Assembly: GCA_021810505.1 (NCBI GenBank)
Contig: JAJZIR010000006.1
Span: 1 to 64,000, forward strand
Source of the DNA: a bacterium
Lineage (GTDB): Bacteria; Deinococcota; Deinococci; Deinococcales; Deinococcaceae
Direction: 5' to 3'
Length of the DNA: 64,000 nucleotides
The position numbers and the translations under genes were made by a program. This document shows, in pieces, positions 10,418-18,262 of this stretch (the stretch's first letter is position 1; every line of letters starts with the position of its first letter). The notes beneath the pieces are model-generated. The model was not told the origin of the DNA, searched no databases, and saw only the letters and a list, made by a program, of their open reading frames with translations.

Positions 10418-11224
10418 ATGATCCAAGTCGATCTCAGCGGCAAGCAAGCCCTGATCATGGGCGTGACCAATGCCCGCAGTCTGGGGTGGGCCATCGCTGA
10501 ACAGCTGCTCCAGGCCGGAGCTCGCTGCGCCTTCAGCTACCAAGACGAGCGGCAGCGCCCAGAGCTGGAGCGCCTCACCGCCCCCTACGCCGGCTCGCTG
10601 CTCCGGCGCTGCGACGTGGGGGTGGAGGGTGAGTTGGAAGCGCTGTTCTCCGGGCTGACCCAGGATTTCGGCCGCCTAGACGGATTGGTGCACGCCATCG
10701 GCTTCGCCCCTAAGGCGGCGATGGAGGGCCGCTTCCTGGACACCGCGCGCAGCGACTGGACCCTGACCCTAGAGGTCTCGGCCTACAGCTTCCTGGCCGC
10801 CGCGAGGGGGGCCGAGCCGCTGCTGAACCGGGGAGCTGGCCTGCTGACGCTGACCTACCACGCCAGCCAGCAAGTCTATCCCCGCTATAACGTGATGGCG
10901 GTGGCCAAGGCGGCCCTGGAGACCACCACCCGCTACCTGGCCTACGAGCTGGGGCCGGCGGGGGTCCGGGTCAACGCGATCAGCGCTGGAGCCATGCGCA
11001 CGGTGGCCGCCCGCTCCATCCCGGGCTTCAGCTCCATGTACGACCACGCCGCACGGACAGCGGCGCTGCAGCGCAACGCCACCCAGGAGGAGGTGGGGCG
11101 CTTGGGCCTGTTTCTGGTCTCGCCGTTGGCCAGCGGCATCACCGGTGAGGTGATCTACGTCGACGGGGGGCAGCACATCATGGCCATGCCCGCCGATCCG
11201 AGCGGCGTAGCCAAGCCCAGCTGA
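10418..11224 (+). CDS. fabI: Enoyl-[acyl-carrier-protein] reductase, FabI type
   Basis: NADH-dependent short-chain dehydrogenase that carries out the last reduction of each type II fatty acid synthesis cycle. The 268-aa protein has the atypical FabI nucleotide-binding start SGKQALIMGVTNARSLGWAIA. The catalytic pair is Tyr157/Lys164 in YNVMAVAK (Y-x6-K), with a second active-site Tyr147. The substrate-binding region GAMRTVAARSIPGF and the C-terminal SGITGEVIYVDGG are also typical. It is a single gene with an apparently leaderless start and a GC hairpin downstream. The Y-x6-K spacing separates it from FabG. Confidence 0.94.
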   Translation: MIQVDLSGKQALIMGVTNARSLGWAIAEQLLQAGARCAFSYQDERQRPELERLTAPYAGSLLRRCDVGVEGELEALFSGLTQDFGRLDGLVHAIGFAPKAAMEGRFLDTARSDWTLTLEVSAYSFLAAARGAEPLLNRGAGLLTLTYHASQQVYPRYNVMAVAKAALETTTRYLAYELGPAGVRVNAISAGAMRTVAARSIPGFSSMYDHAARTAALQRNATQEEVGRLGLFLVSPLASGITGEVIYVDGGQHIMAMPADPSGVAKPS

Positions 11225-11254
11225 GCGCGCCTCCTAACCCGCTCCACAGCGCCC

Positions 11255-11276
11255 CCGGCCGGGACTGGGCGGCCGG
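11255..11276 (+). terminator. GC-rich hairpin after fabI
   Basis: CCGGCCG (11255-11261) and CGGCCGG (11270-11276) form a perfect 7-bp stem with an 8-nt loop 30 bp after the fabI stop. There is no U-tract, so termination strength is uncertain. Confidence 0.4.
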
Positions 11277-11318
11277 CGCACTGTCGAACAGGTCGCAGAC
11301 CAGCGACCAGGAGGGGGA

Positions 11319-11324
11319 TAGAGT
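11319..11324 (+). promoter_or_regulatory. TAGAGT -10 element, leaderless layout
   Basis: TAGAGT is followed by exactly 6 nt and then the GTG start at 11331. The G-rich run just upstream (AGGAGGGGG) lies too far (13 nt or more) from the start to be a good ribosome site. Confidence 0.5.
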
Positions 11325-11330
11325 GAGCGG

Positions 11331-11591
11331 GTGAAGCCGGAAGTGATCTTGGAGCTGCGCCTAGCGCACCTGAAAGCTCAGAGAGCCAGGGAGGCGGGCC
11401 GCTGGCACGTGGCCGTCCAGCAGTACCGCTGCTGCCTGGAGCAGGCCGAGCGCTGCTGCGACCCGCGCTGCACCAGTTTCTTCGCCAGGCAGCTCAGCGA
11501 GTGCTACCGGCAGCTCGGCCTGCTCGAGAAGGCCGCGCACTTCCACGCCCTCAGCGAGCTGCCGGCGCCGTTCGGCGACCCCCTGGAGTAA
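11331..11591 (+). CDS. Small Cys-rich helical protein of unknown function
   Basis: An 86-aa soluble protein, predicted almost wholly helical, with residues 15-70 resembling a pair of TPR-like helical hairpins (AREAGRWHVAVQQYRCCLEQAE, cited in part as AGRWHVAVQQYRC, then FARQLSECYRQLGLLEKAAHF). It has six cysteines, including CC at two sites, which could bind metal, although no standard zinc motif is formed. No signal peptide or membrane segment is present. It stands alone between fabI and the convergent MerR-family gene, and starts at GTG 11331 with a leaderless -10. I do not recognise a family; a protein-protein adaptor role would be a guess. Confidence 0.6.
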   Translation: MKPEVILELRLAHLKAQRAREAGRWHVAVQQYRCCLEQAERCCDPRCTSFFARQLSECYRQLGLLEKAAHFHALSELPAPFGDPLE

Positions 11592-11602
11592 GGGGGGACC
11601 TT

Positions 11603-12391
11603 TCAGCCCTGGCGGCCAGCCCAGCTGCGCATGGCCTGGGCCAGGTAACTCGCCAATCCGGGTTGGAGCGCTTCGAAGCGGGCCACGAAGTCGGGGTGCT
11701 GGGTGTAGAGGTCGGCTAGAGCGGCGTAGGCTTTCGGGCTGCACTCCTGAGCCCAGCCTTTTTGTACCCAGGCCCGGTGGCGCTGGATCAGGGAATCTAG
11801 CTCGGGCGAATCGGCCGAGATCCCCCGGCGCAGCGCGCCGGCCAGACCTTCCTCGACGGAGCGGATCTCGGCCAGCGCCCAGGTCCGCTCCGCATCTCCC
11901 ATCGCCGCAATCCTCTGGCTCCCAGCGGCGACCTGCTCGCCGACTTCGGGGCCGTAGCGTTCGGCGAGCCAAGCCTCGTACTCGGCCTGCTTGGCCGGTG
12001 AGACCACACCGGAATAGAGCTCTTCGTCCTTCACGTCCTCTCCTCTCAGCCTGGCCAGGGTGCGGTCGGTGGCCAGGACCAGCGCCAGGTAGCGGTCCAG
12101 TTGTCCGAGCAGCTGGGCGCGCTGCCGTTCCAAAGCTGCCTGCAGGTCGCCGCCCTCCGCGTCCAGCAAGGAGGCGATCTGGCCCAAGGGGAAGCCGAGC
12201 TCCCGGTAGATCAGAATCCGCTGCAACCTGAGCAGCTCGGCCTCGGCGTAGTAGCGGTAACCGTTCTCGCCGGTGAAAGACGGCGCGAGCAGGCCGATCT
12301 GGTGGTAGTGGTGCAGGGTGCGCACCGATATCCCGGCCAAGGCCGCCAGTCGGGCCACGGTGTAGACCTGCTCGGGCGACTCCTTCCGCAC
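11603..12391 (-). CDS. MerR-family transcriptional regulator with TipAS-like ligand domain
   Basis: A 262-aa activator-type regulator. The N-terminal winged helix reads YTVARLAALAGISVRTLHHYHQIGLL (cited here as RTLHHYHQIGLL) with the MerR wing NGYRYY, followed by a long coiled-coil dimer helix (about 75-120). The C-terminal ~140 residues (SPAKQAEYEAWLAERYG onward) resemble the TipAS antibiotic-recognition domain of TipAL/Mta, which binds thiopeptides and other amphipathic compounds. The GTG 12391 start sits 6 nt from a TACCCT -10. The promoter has the 19-bp spacer and dyad that define MerR-type autoregulation. Divergent from the K+ channel gene. Confidence 0.87.
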   Translation of the reverse strand: MRKESPEQVYTVARLAALAGISVRTLHHYHQIGLLAPSFTGENGYRYYAEAELLRLQRILIYRELGFPLGQIASLLDAEGGDLQAALERQRAQLLGQLDRYLALVLATDRTLARLRGEDVKDEELYSGVVSPAKQAEYEAWLAERYGPEVGEQVAAGSQRIAAMGDAERTWALAEIRSVEEGLAGALRRGISADSPELDSLIQRHRAWVQKGWAQECSPKAYAALADLYTQHPDFVARFEALQPGLASYLAQAMRSWAGRQG

Positions 12392-12397
12392 CTACCG

Positions 12398-12428
12398 AGG
12401 GTAATCCCTGACGCAGCTTCAGGGTCAA
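12398..12428 (-). promoter_or_regulatory. MerR-type promoter with 19-bp spacer and dyad operator
   Basis: On the minus strand TTGACC (12423-12428) and TACCCT (12398-12403) are separated by 19 bp. The dyad CCCTGA-N7-TCAGGG lies across the spacer. Over-long spacers with a central dyad are the hallmark of promoters that MerR-family proteins activate by DNA distortion. The site sits directly upstream of the TipA-like gene, so autoregulation is likely. Confidence 0.75.
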
Positions 12429-12443
12429 GGGGCGCTCTTCTGC

Positions 12444-12449
12444 GATAAT
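12444..12449 (+). promoter_or_regulatory. GATAAT -10 element, leaderless layout
   Basis: GATAAT is followed by 6 nt and the GTG start of the K+ channel gene at 12456. The divergent MerR operator ends only 15 bp upstream, so the regulator could also affect this promoter. Confidence 0.5.
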
Positions 12450-12455
12450 GCCCCT

Positions 12456-13613
12456 GTGCCCAAGGCCACCACACCGCCCAGGAGCCTGCTGCGGCGTAGC
12501 CTCCCACAAGCTCCGGTCGCGCTGGCCATGCTGCTCACCGGGCTGGCTAATCTTTACACCGGGATCTCCCTGCCGCAGCTGAGCTTGGGGGGGCTGACCG
12601 TCCACGGGCTGCAATCCTTCTCGCACCAGCAGTCGGTGGCCATCTTGGGCCACGGCGCCCAGGTGCTCTTCGCCGTGGCCAGCATCCTGGTCGGCTTCGC
12701 CCTGCTGTGGCGCTTCCAGGTCGCCTGGACCTACGCCGTCCTGTTGCTGGTGATCACCATCGGCATCCACCTGTTCCGGGGGGAATACGGCTTGTCGCTG
12801 CTGATCACCGTGGCCAGCCTGGCCGCTCTGCTGGTCTGGCGCTCGACCTTCTCGCGCAAGACCCTGATCGGGGGCTATCTGATCTCGCTGGCGGGAGTGG
12901 TCAGCGTACTGGTCTACGGGACCCTGGGCACCCTGCTGCTCGGTCGGGACTTCCACCCCAAGGTCTCCAGCTTGGGCACCGCACTCTACTTCACCATCGT
13001 GACGCTCTCGACCGTAGGGTACGGCGACATCACGCCGGCCAATCAGACCAGCAGGATCTTCGTCATCACCCTGATCGTCCTGGGAATCTCCATCTTCACC
13101 ACCGTCTTGCTCAGCAGCCTGGGACCCTCCATCACCCTGGAGATGGCCAAGCTGTTCAGCCCCCAGAGGAGGCGGATTATGCTCAATCAGCACGTCATCC
13201 TGGTCGGTTCCGGTGCCCTGGCTGCCAGCACCGCCTTGGAGCTCAAAGCCCGCCAGCTGGAGTTGGTCCAGGTCATCGCTCCCGAGAAGGCGCCGCCCCT
13301 CCCCGAGGAACCCTACGTGCAGGGAGACCCCAGCACCGAGGAGACCCTGCGCAAGGCCGGTGCCCAGAGAGCCCGGCTGCTGATCGCTGCCCGGGAGGAC
13401 GACAACGAGAACGCCTTCATCACCCTGGCAGCCAAAAACCTGGCGCCGGGACTCAAAGTTTTGGCCATCGCCAGCTCAGCGCGCTCCATGCGCATCCTGA
13501 AGTTGGCCGGGGCCGACCTGGTCTTCTCGCCGGTGGCCTTGGGCAGCCGCCTGCTGGCCAATTTAGTGCAGGGAGAGGAGCTCCCGGCCGATTTTCAGGA
13601 CCTGCTGACCTGA
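12456..13613 (+). CDS. Potassium channel with C-terminal RCK/TrkA-N domain
   Basis: A 385-aa membrane protein with about six to eight hydrophobic segments in residues 20-215. The pore loop carries the K+ selectivity filter TVGYGD (near residue 187), followed by the inner helix. The cytoplasmic C-terminal half begins NQHVILVGSGALAASTALEL, a Rossmann-type RCK domain like that of E. coli Kch. The extra N-terminal membrane helices before the pore also resemble Kch/voltage-sensor-like channels. It lacks a DxD-type NAD motif at the expected place, so ligand gating is uncertain. Starts at GTG 12456 with a leaderless -10; divergent from the TipA-like regulator. Confidence 0.86.
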   Translation: MPKATTPPRSLLRRSLPQAPVALAMLLTGLANLYTGISLPQLSLGGLTVHGLQSFSHQQSVAILGHGAQVLFAVASILVGFALLWRFQVAWTYAVLLLVITIGIHLFRGEYGLSLLITVASLAALLVWRSTFSRKTLIGGYLISLAGVVSVLVYGTLGTLLLGRDFHPKVSSLGTALYFTIVTLSTVGYGDITPANQTSRIFVITLIVLGISIFTTVLLSSLGPSITLEMAKLFSPQRRRIMLNQHVILVGSGALAASTALELKARQLELVQVIAPEKAPPLPEEPYVQGDPSTEETLRKAGAQRARLLIAAREDDNENAFITLAAKNLAPGLKVLAIASSARSMRILKLAGADLVFSPVALGSRLLANLVQGEELPADFQDLLT

Positions 13614-13636
13614 TCCGGACCGGGCCGCCCCGAGCG

Positions 13637-13664
13637 CTACCGCCCCGGGATCCGGGCGAGGTAG
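13637..13664. terminator. Hairpin between convergent genes
   Basis: An imperfect stem (CTACC-GCCC-GG against CCGGGC-GA-GGTAG) lies in the 106-bp gap between the K+ channel gene and the convergent regulator gene. No U-tract is seen on either strand. It may act as a weak bidirectional terminator. Confidence 0.35.
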
Positions 13665-13719
13665 GTCGCACTGCCCCAAGGGACGCGCGGGCCAGGGCGG
13701 CCGGAGGCCGAGCGAGCCT

Positions 13720-14292
13720 TCACACCCTCCTGGGCGGCGAGCTGATGGTGAGCAGCAGGGCGGGGGCCGCTCCCAGGTTGGAGACGCGGTGGGCCAGGGC
13801 GGCCGGATACACCGCAGCGTCCCCCGGAGCCAGGGCGATCTCGAGCTGACCCTCCACAGCCAGCTCGACCTGACCCTCTAGGAGGTAGAGGAAGTCCTCG
13901 CCGGCGTGTCCGACCGGGTTGGATTGGGACGCTCCGGGGGCGATGGTGAGCAGGACCGGCTGGATCCTAGCTGAGAGGTCCGGATCCAATAGCCTGGCCG
14001 TCACCCCTTCGGCCAGCGGCGAGACAGCCGCCTGCGACGCCCGCAGCAGCCGCACCAGCTGCCCGCCCCGGCTGCTGGGGAGGAGGTCGGCAGCGTCCAG
14101 TCCGACCGCCCGGGCGATCTTGCCGAGCATGGTGGCCGACACGTCGGTCCCGCCGCGCTCCAGGGTGCTCAGAAACGAGGCCGAACAGGGAACCCTGGCG
14201 GCCAAGTCGCGCAGAGATAGGCCGCGGGCCTGGCGCAGGGCTCTCAGGCGCAGCCCCAGCCGGGGATCCAAGGACCCTGGCACCTCAGGCAC
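13720..14292 (-). CDS. XRE-family regulator with C-terminal cupin domain
   Basis: A 190-aa transcription factor with an N-terminal helix-turn-helix (about 12-66; LRALRQARGLSLRDLAARV ... SASFLSTLERG) and a C-terminal cupin barrel (about 105-185; GHAGEDFLYLLEGQVELAVEG). This class (PuuR/SutR-like) often senses a small catabolic substrate through the cupin and represses a neighbouring operon. It follows the M24 hydrolase gene with an 8-bp overlap (GTG 14292), so the two are cotranscribed. The divergent operon across 15461-15554 is its most likely additional target. The ligand is unknown. Confidence 0.88.
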   Translation of the reverse strand: MPEVPGSLDPRLGLRLRALRQARGLSLRDLAARVPCSASFLSTLERGGTDVSATMLGKIARAVGLDAADLLPSSRGGQLVRLLRASQAAVSPLAEGVTARLLDPDLSARIQPVLLTIAPGASQSNPVGHAGEDFLYLLEGQVELAVEGQLEIALAPGDAAVYPAALAHRVSNLGAAPALLLTISSPPRRV

Positions 14293-15460
14293 CGCCCACT
14301 CGGGGGATCGGCCAGAGCTCTTCCTGCAGCGGGCTGAGGTAGCGCGTCTGCTCCTCTCCGACCAAGACGCTCTCTTCGACGATCATGCTGGGGCCGGGAG
14401 AGAGCAGCACGGTAGGCTCTAGGGCGTAGATCTCTCCGGCCAGAACCGTTCCCTCGACCAGGGGGCTACGCCCCGGGGGGCCCAAGATGGTCCCGCCATC
14501 GTGGACGCGGCGGCCGATTTGGTGGCCGGTACTGTGGCGGATCTCCGGCCAGCCGTCTGCGATCAAAGACTGCCTGGCCGCCGCGTCCACCACCCAGCCG
14601 GGAACCCCGGGGCGCAGCGCCGACCTAGCGGCTTCAGTCGCCCGGCGGATAGAGCTGAACATCCGCTGCAGCTCGGCCGGGGGCTGCTCGGCACCCTCCG
14701 GCAGGGCGTAGAAGGTCCTGGCCAGGTCCGAGCGAAACCCGTGCACCACCAAGGAGGTATCCAGGATCAGCAGGTCACCAGCTTCCAGCTGCGTCTCGCC
14801 GGGAGCGCGGTGGCTCATGCCGGCCCGGCTGATCAGCACCAGCGGTCCCCCGAAATCGCCGGCATCGATCTGGTAGCCGAGTTGGGAAGCGAGGCGGTTC
14901 ACCAAGTCCTGGATCTCCCGCTCGCGCATCCCCTGGCGCAGCTGGGGCAAGAGAGCCGCATAGAGCTGAGCGGTCTGCGCGGTCGCCGCTTGGATCCTAG
15001 CCAGCTCGGCAGCGACTTTGACCGAGCGGAGCCGGCGCAGGATGTTTTCGCTGGAAGCCAGCAGCGGAGCTGGCCGCAGATCCATCGCCAGAGCCTCCAG
15101 CCGGTCGCGCAGCCCGGCGGTGAGGCCATCGCAGAGGGCATCCGCCGGGCTGACGTCGAGCAGGATGCGCTGGGGCGCGAGCCGGCCGAGGAGCGCCTGG
15201 AGGTCGGCATAGAGGTTGAAGCGGTAGGTCTGAATGGATAAACCGCAGAGCCCCTCCAGGTGACCTGCGTCGATCCCAGACACCAAGGCGCCCGCCTCCC
15301 CCACAGTCAACCAGAGGGCCAGCTCGCCGACCAGCTGCCGGCCGAGCAGCAGAGAGACCGCCGGGTCAGATCCTTCCCTGGAGAGGATCAGCCACAGATC
15401 CCCAGGGGTGAGCGAGCTTCTAGCCTGTGCGAGTTTTTCTGCAGGTAGCGTGTCGTCCAC
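14285..15460 (-). CDS. M24-family metallohydrolase (Xaa-Pro dipeptidase / ectoine hydrolase-like)
   Basis: A pita-bread-fold hydrolase of 391 aa. The N-terminal ~150 residues form the creatinase-like domain; the rest is the catalytic domain. All five dinuclear-metal ligands of the metallopeptidase branch can be seen: Asp/Asp in LDTSLVVHGFRSDLARTF, His in STGHQIGRRVH, Glu in YALEPTV and Glu in IVEESVLV. This argues against true creatinase, which lacks the Asp ligands. GTG 15460 has AAAGGA 7 nt upstream; an in-frame ATG at 15502 overlaps the promoter. It is cotranscribed with the XRE-cupin regulator and divergent from aminotransferase/oxidase genes, suggesting hydrolysis of an imported N-acyl or dipeptide-like compound. 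Confidence 0.83.
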   Translation of the reverse strand: MDDTLPAEKLAQARSSLTPGDLWLILSREGSDPAVSLLLGRQLVGELALWLTVGEAGALVSGIDAGHLEGLCGLSIQTYRFNLYADLQALLGRLAPQRILLDVSPADALCDGLTAGLRDRLEALAMDLRPAPLLASSENILRRLRSVKVAAELARIQAATAQTAQLYAALLPQLRQGMREREIQDLVNRLASQLGYQIDAGDFGGPLVLISRAGMSHRAPGETQLEAGDLLILDTSLVVHGFRSDLARTFYALPEGAEQPPAELQRMFSSIRRATEAARSALRPGVPGWVVDAAARQSLIADGWPEIRHSTGHQIGRRVHDGGTILGPPGRSPLVEGTVLAGEIYALEPTVLLSPGPSMIVEESVLVGEEQTRYLSPLQEELWPIPRVGGA

Positions 15461-15554
15461 TAGGAGGTCCTTTCGCGGGAATTTGTTCTTTATATCGTAC
15501 ATTGTTCAGTATATTGACAATGCCTCCTAGCACAGCTTAGACTGCCTCATCCTT
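15461..15554. promoter_or_regulatory. Divergent promoter region with overlapping -35 boxes and AT-rich dyad
   Basis: This is an AT-rich island in GC-rich surroundings. On the plus strand TTGACA (15514-15519), an 18-bp spacer and TAGACT (15538-15543) lead to the aminotransferase ATG. On the minus strand TTGTCA (15515-15520) uses nearly the same bases as its -35, with GATATA (15491-15496) 18 bp on. Around 15492-15518 the sequence ATATCGTAC ... GTATATTGAC is an imperfect dyad, a plausible operator for the XRE-cupin regulator. Sharing the -35 means the two operons should compete or be controlled together. Confidence 0.65.
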
Positions 15555-16691
15555 ATGGACGACCTGAGCCTGCTGGAATTCCGAAGGCATTTTCCAGAAG
15601 CGGAAGGGCGGGTACACCTGGCCAGCTGCTCCAAGGGTCCGCTCTCCGACGTGGTAGAGGCGGCCGCGCTGCAGTACCTGCGCAGCTGGAGAGAGCTCGG
15701 TGCACCCTGGGAGCTCTGGAGCGCCGCTTGGGAGGAGAGCCGGGCGCGGATGGCCGGGCGCCTGGGGGTGCTCTCCAGCCAGGTCGCCCTAGCTCCCAGC
15801 GCCAGCAGCGCTCTGGGCTGGATCCTGGCCAGCCGCCCAGCCGGCAGCAAGATGGTGATCGACGCGCGCAGCTTTCCCAGCGCCCTGCACCTGGGCGACG
15901 CCCAACGGGCCCGCTGCCAGGTGATCTACAGCGAGGACCTACCCGGGGACGATGATGACCAGCGGCTGGCCGAGGCGGTCGCCCGCACCGGGCCAGGGGA
16001 CCTGCTCACTCTCCCAGAAGTCTGCTTCCGGACCGGTGCGCTGCTGGACTTAGCCGGCGCGGTCGCGGAGGTCCACGCCCGGGGCGGCGCGGTCCTATTA
16101 GACGGCTACCAGGCCTGCGGGGTAGTGCCCAGCCAGGTGGCCGAGCTGGGCGTCGACGGCTACGTAACCGGCAGCCACAAGTACTTGTTGGGCAGCGAGG
16201 GGCTGGCCTTCCTGTACTGGAAGGACAGGGATTTGGCCCCATCCAGCCCGGGTTGGATGGCCGCCGCCGACCCGCAGGCGATGGCTAAGCCGCGCCGGCT
16301 GGCTGAGGGGGCCAGGCGCTTCGAGCAGGGGACCCCGACGGTCAGCGCCTGCTACGCTTTCAACGCTGCCGACCAGCTGCTCAGCGCCCTGGATCCGCAG
16401 CTGCTCTCGGCGCATTGCCGGGAATTGGTGCGCGGTCTTCGGGAGGCGTGCAGCGAGCTGGGCCTGCTCACGCTGACGCCGCCGGGCCGGGAGGCGGCAA
16501 TGTTGGCGGTGGCCTCTCCGGACCCGCAGAGAGCCTGCCAGGAACTGGCCGGCGCCGGCCTGATCGCCAGCCCCCGGGGGGGCGCCGTCCGCTTTGCCTT
16601 TCACGGCTTACACACCGCGGGTGACCTGGACCGGCTGCGCAGCTGGCTGTCCGCGCACCCGTCGCTCTTCGAGGTGCGGCGTGCCGCCTGA
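15555..16691 (+). CDS. Class V aminotransferase-fold PLP enzyme
   Basis: A 378-aa fold-type I PLP enzyme of the class V group (cysteine desulfurase, kynureninase, isopenicillin epimerase-like). The Schiff-base lysine is Lys209 in TGSHKYLLG and the PLP-nitrogen Asp is Asp183 in LLDGYQACG. The substrate terminal region contains RFEQGTPTVSACYAF, which is common in kynureninase/epimerase-like members. No catalytic Cys loop typical of desulfurases is obvious. It heads the divergent operon and its end overlaps the FAD oxidase gene by 11 bp. The reaction (transamination, beta-elimination or epimerisation) cannot be fixed from sequence. Confidence 0.82.
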   Translation: MDDLSLLEFRRHFPEAEGRVHLASCSKGPLSDVVEAAALQYLRSWRELGAPWELWSAAWEESRARMAGRLGVLSSQVALAPSASSALGWILASRPAGSKMVIDARSFPSALHLGDAQRARCQVIYSEDLPGDDDDQRLAEAVARTGPGDLLTLPEVCFRTGALLDLAGAVAEVHARGGAVLLDGYQACGVVPSQVAELGVDGYVTGSHKYLLGSEGLAFLYWKDRDLAPSSPGWMAAADPQAMAKPRRLAEGARRFEQGTPTVSACYAFNAADQLLSALDPQLLSAHCRELVRGLREACSELGLLTLTPPGREAAMLAVASPDPQRACQELAGAGLIASPRGGAVRFAFHGLHTAGDLDRLRSWLSAHPSLFEVRRAA

Positions 16692-17784
16692 GCGGATCAC
16701 CGTCGTCGGGGCCGGCATCGTCGGGGCCGCGGTGGCCGACCGGCTGAGCGCGCTCGGCGCCGACGTCACCGTGATCGACCCGGCGATCGGCCAGGGCATC
16801 ACCGCGCTCTGCCCGGGCGGGGTGCGACACCAGTGGAGCAACCGCGAGACCGCCGAGCTGGTAGCGCGCAGCCTGCCCTTCTTCGAGGGCGTCTCCGAAC
16901 TGGACCCCGGGCTGCACTTCGACCGCTGCGGCTACCTGTTCGTCACCCACCGGGCAGAGGGCGTCCAAGCGCTGTCCGAGCTGGTGGAGCAGCAGCGCGC
17001 TCTGGGTATTCCGGCCGAGCTGCTGGACGGCCCGCAGGCCAAGAAGCTGGTCCCCAGGCTGCGGAGCAGCGTGGTGGCGGCCAGCTACGGGCCCAGCGAC
17101 GGGTTCGTCAGCGATCCTATCCGGCTCAGCCAAGCCCTGATCCAGCGCGCCCGCTCTAGGGGAACCCGCTGGCTGCCCCAGCAGGTCACCTCCATCCAGC
17201 TGCGCGGCGAGGCGGTCTGCGGAGTCGAGTTGGCAGGGGGGGCGCAGCTGCCCTGCGACCAGCTGGTGGTGGCGGCCGGCCACAGCAATCAGGAGCTGCT
17301 GGGCCAGGTCGGCGTGCAGCTGCCGTTGCGCCGCGAGGAGCGCAGGCTGCACTACCTCAAGAGGACGCCGCCGGGCTTCTGCCGCCCGCTGGTCGCCTCC
17401 TTAGAACAGCGTTGGGCTGGGAAGCAGTTGGGGGGCGCCTTCTACCACAGCTACCTGGGGACCCCTGTGGGGAGCGAGGACTTTCTGGAGCTGAGCCGCC
17501 AGAGGGGAGCAGCGGTCCTGGACGGGCTGGAAGATCTGGAGCACGACCGGGTGGTGCAGGGACAGTACAGCTCGACCCCTGACCACCAGGCCATCGTGGA
17601 CCGGGTCGGTCCCAGCGGGCTGACCGTCTGCGCCGGCCTGAGCGGCCACGGCCTGATGATCGCCCCAGCCGTCGCTGAGCTGGTCAGCCAGCTGCTCTCC
17701 GGGGGAGCGTCCCCCCTGCTGCAGGCCCTGAGCCTGCAGCGCTTCGCAGCGCCCGCGGCCAGGGACGAGCGGGCGGTGATCTGA
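16681..17784 (+). CDS. FAD-dependent amine/amino-acid oxidoreductase (DadA/glycine oxidase family)
   Basis: A 367-aa D-amino acid/sarcosine/glycine oxidase-type flavoenzyme. The N-terminal Rossmann motif is VVGAGIVGAAVADRL with the acidic end VIDP. The motif GVRHQWSN and the C-terminal GLSGHGLMIAPAVAELV are typical of the DAO family, where the C-terminal glycine-rich segment contacts the flavin. The start GTG 16681 overlaps the aminotransferase gene by 11 bp; the following gene overlaps its stop by 1 bp. It probably oxidises a secondary or primary amine freed from the substrate of this locus. No transmembrane segment is visible. Confidence 0.85.
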   Translation: MPPERITVVGAGIVGAAVADRLSALGADVTVIDPAIGQGITALCPGGVRHQWSNRETAELVARSLPFFEGVSELDPGLHFDRCGYLFVTHRAEGVQALSELVEQQRALGIPAELLDGPQAKKLVPRLRSSVVAASYGPSDGFVSDPIRLSQALIQRARSRGTRWLPQQVTSIQLRGEAVCGVELAGGAQLPCDQLVVAAGHSNQELLGQVGVQLPLRREERRLHYLKRTPPGFCRPLVASLEQRWAGKQLGGAFYHSYLGTPVGSEDFLELSRQRGAAVLDGLEDLEHDRVVQGQYSSTPDHQAIVDRVGPSGLTVCAGLSGHGLMIAPAVAELVSQLLSGGASPLLQALSLQRFAAPAARDERAVI

Positions 17785-18245
17785 TGCTGCAGCTGAATTT
17801 CCCTGGGGTCGAGCTGCGCGCCGAGCTGACTCAGGCGCTAGCCCCCGAGAGCTGCGCGCTGCTGGCTAGAGCTCTGGAAAGGCCACTCTCCTGCACCGCC
17901 CGCCACGCCATCTGGACTGGACCGGAGATCTCCATGCCGCTGCCCACCTGCCAGCAAACTGAGCCCCTAGCCCAGCACCCCGCCGAAGCCTTGAGCGTCT
18001 TCCCCCAGCCGGGCGACCTGCTGCTCACGGCGCTCCCTCCCCACGCCTGGCCGGGGCAGGCCGGGGCGCTGATCGACCTGGGCCTGTTCTACGGACCCCA
18101 GGGGCGCTGTTTCTTCCCGCTAGGCTGGCTGGCTGGAACTTTAGTGGCCAGGCTTCTCCCAGAGGACCTGGCGGCGGCGGCCGAGCTGGGGTCCGACCTT
18201 CTGCGCCGCGGGGAGCAGCTGGCCGAACTGCGCTGGTTCCCCTGA
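17784..18245 (+). CDS. Probable DUF3830-type cyclophilin-like protein
   Basis: A 153-aa soluble protein of beta-rich character. The motif order is an early APESCALLARAL helix, then RHAIWTGPEISMPLP, FPQPGDLLLTA and FYGPQGRCFFPLGWLAGTLVARL. I recall this order from DUF3830, a family with a cyclophilin-like barrel found beside amino-acid and hydantoin-type catabolic genes; I could not confirm it by search. It overlaps the FAD oxidase stop by 1 bp, so it belongs to the same operon. It has no signal peptide. An enzymatic role, perhaps isomerase or lyase, is possible but not shown. Confidence 0.6.
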   Translation: MLQLNFPGVELRAELTQALAPESCALLARALERPLSCTARHAIWTGPEISMPLPTCQQTEPLAQHPAEALSVFPQPGDLLLTALPPHAWPGQAGALIDLGLFYGPQGRCFFPLGWLAGTLVARLLPEDLAAAAELGSDLLRRGEQLAELRWFP

Positions 18246-18262
18246 ACCCCTAAGGAGAGACG

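Noticed and set aside
11361-13193. A 610-residue minus-strand frame across the MerR and K+ channel genes
   Set aside because: It is an open shadow frame typical of high-GC DNA; its sequence is Gly/Arg/Gln-rich without domains, and real genes occupy both strands there.
14285-15460. Creatinase acting with a sarcosine oxidase
   Set aside because: The M24 protein keeps the two metal-binding Asp residues that creatinase lacks, and the partner oxidase cannot be narrowed to sarcosine.
16097-16242. Assorted Arg/Pro-rich frames inside the class V aminotransferase gene
   Set aside because: Shadow frames with biased Arg/Pro/Gly content and no ribosome sites.
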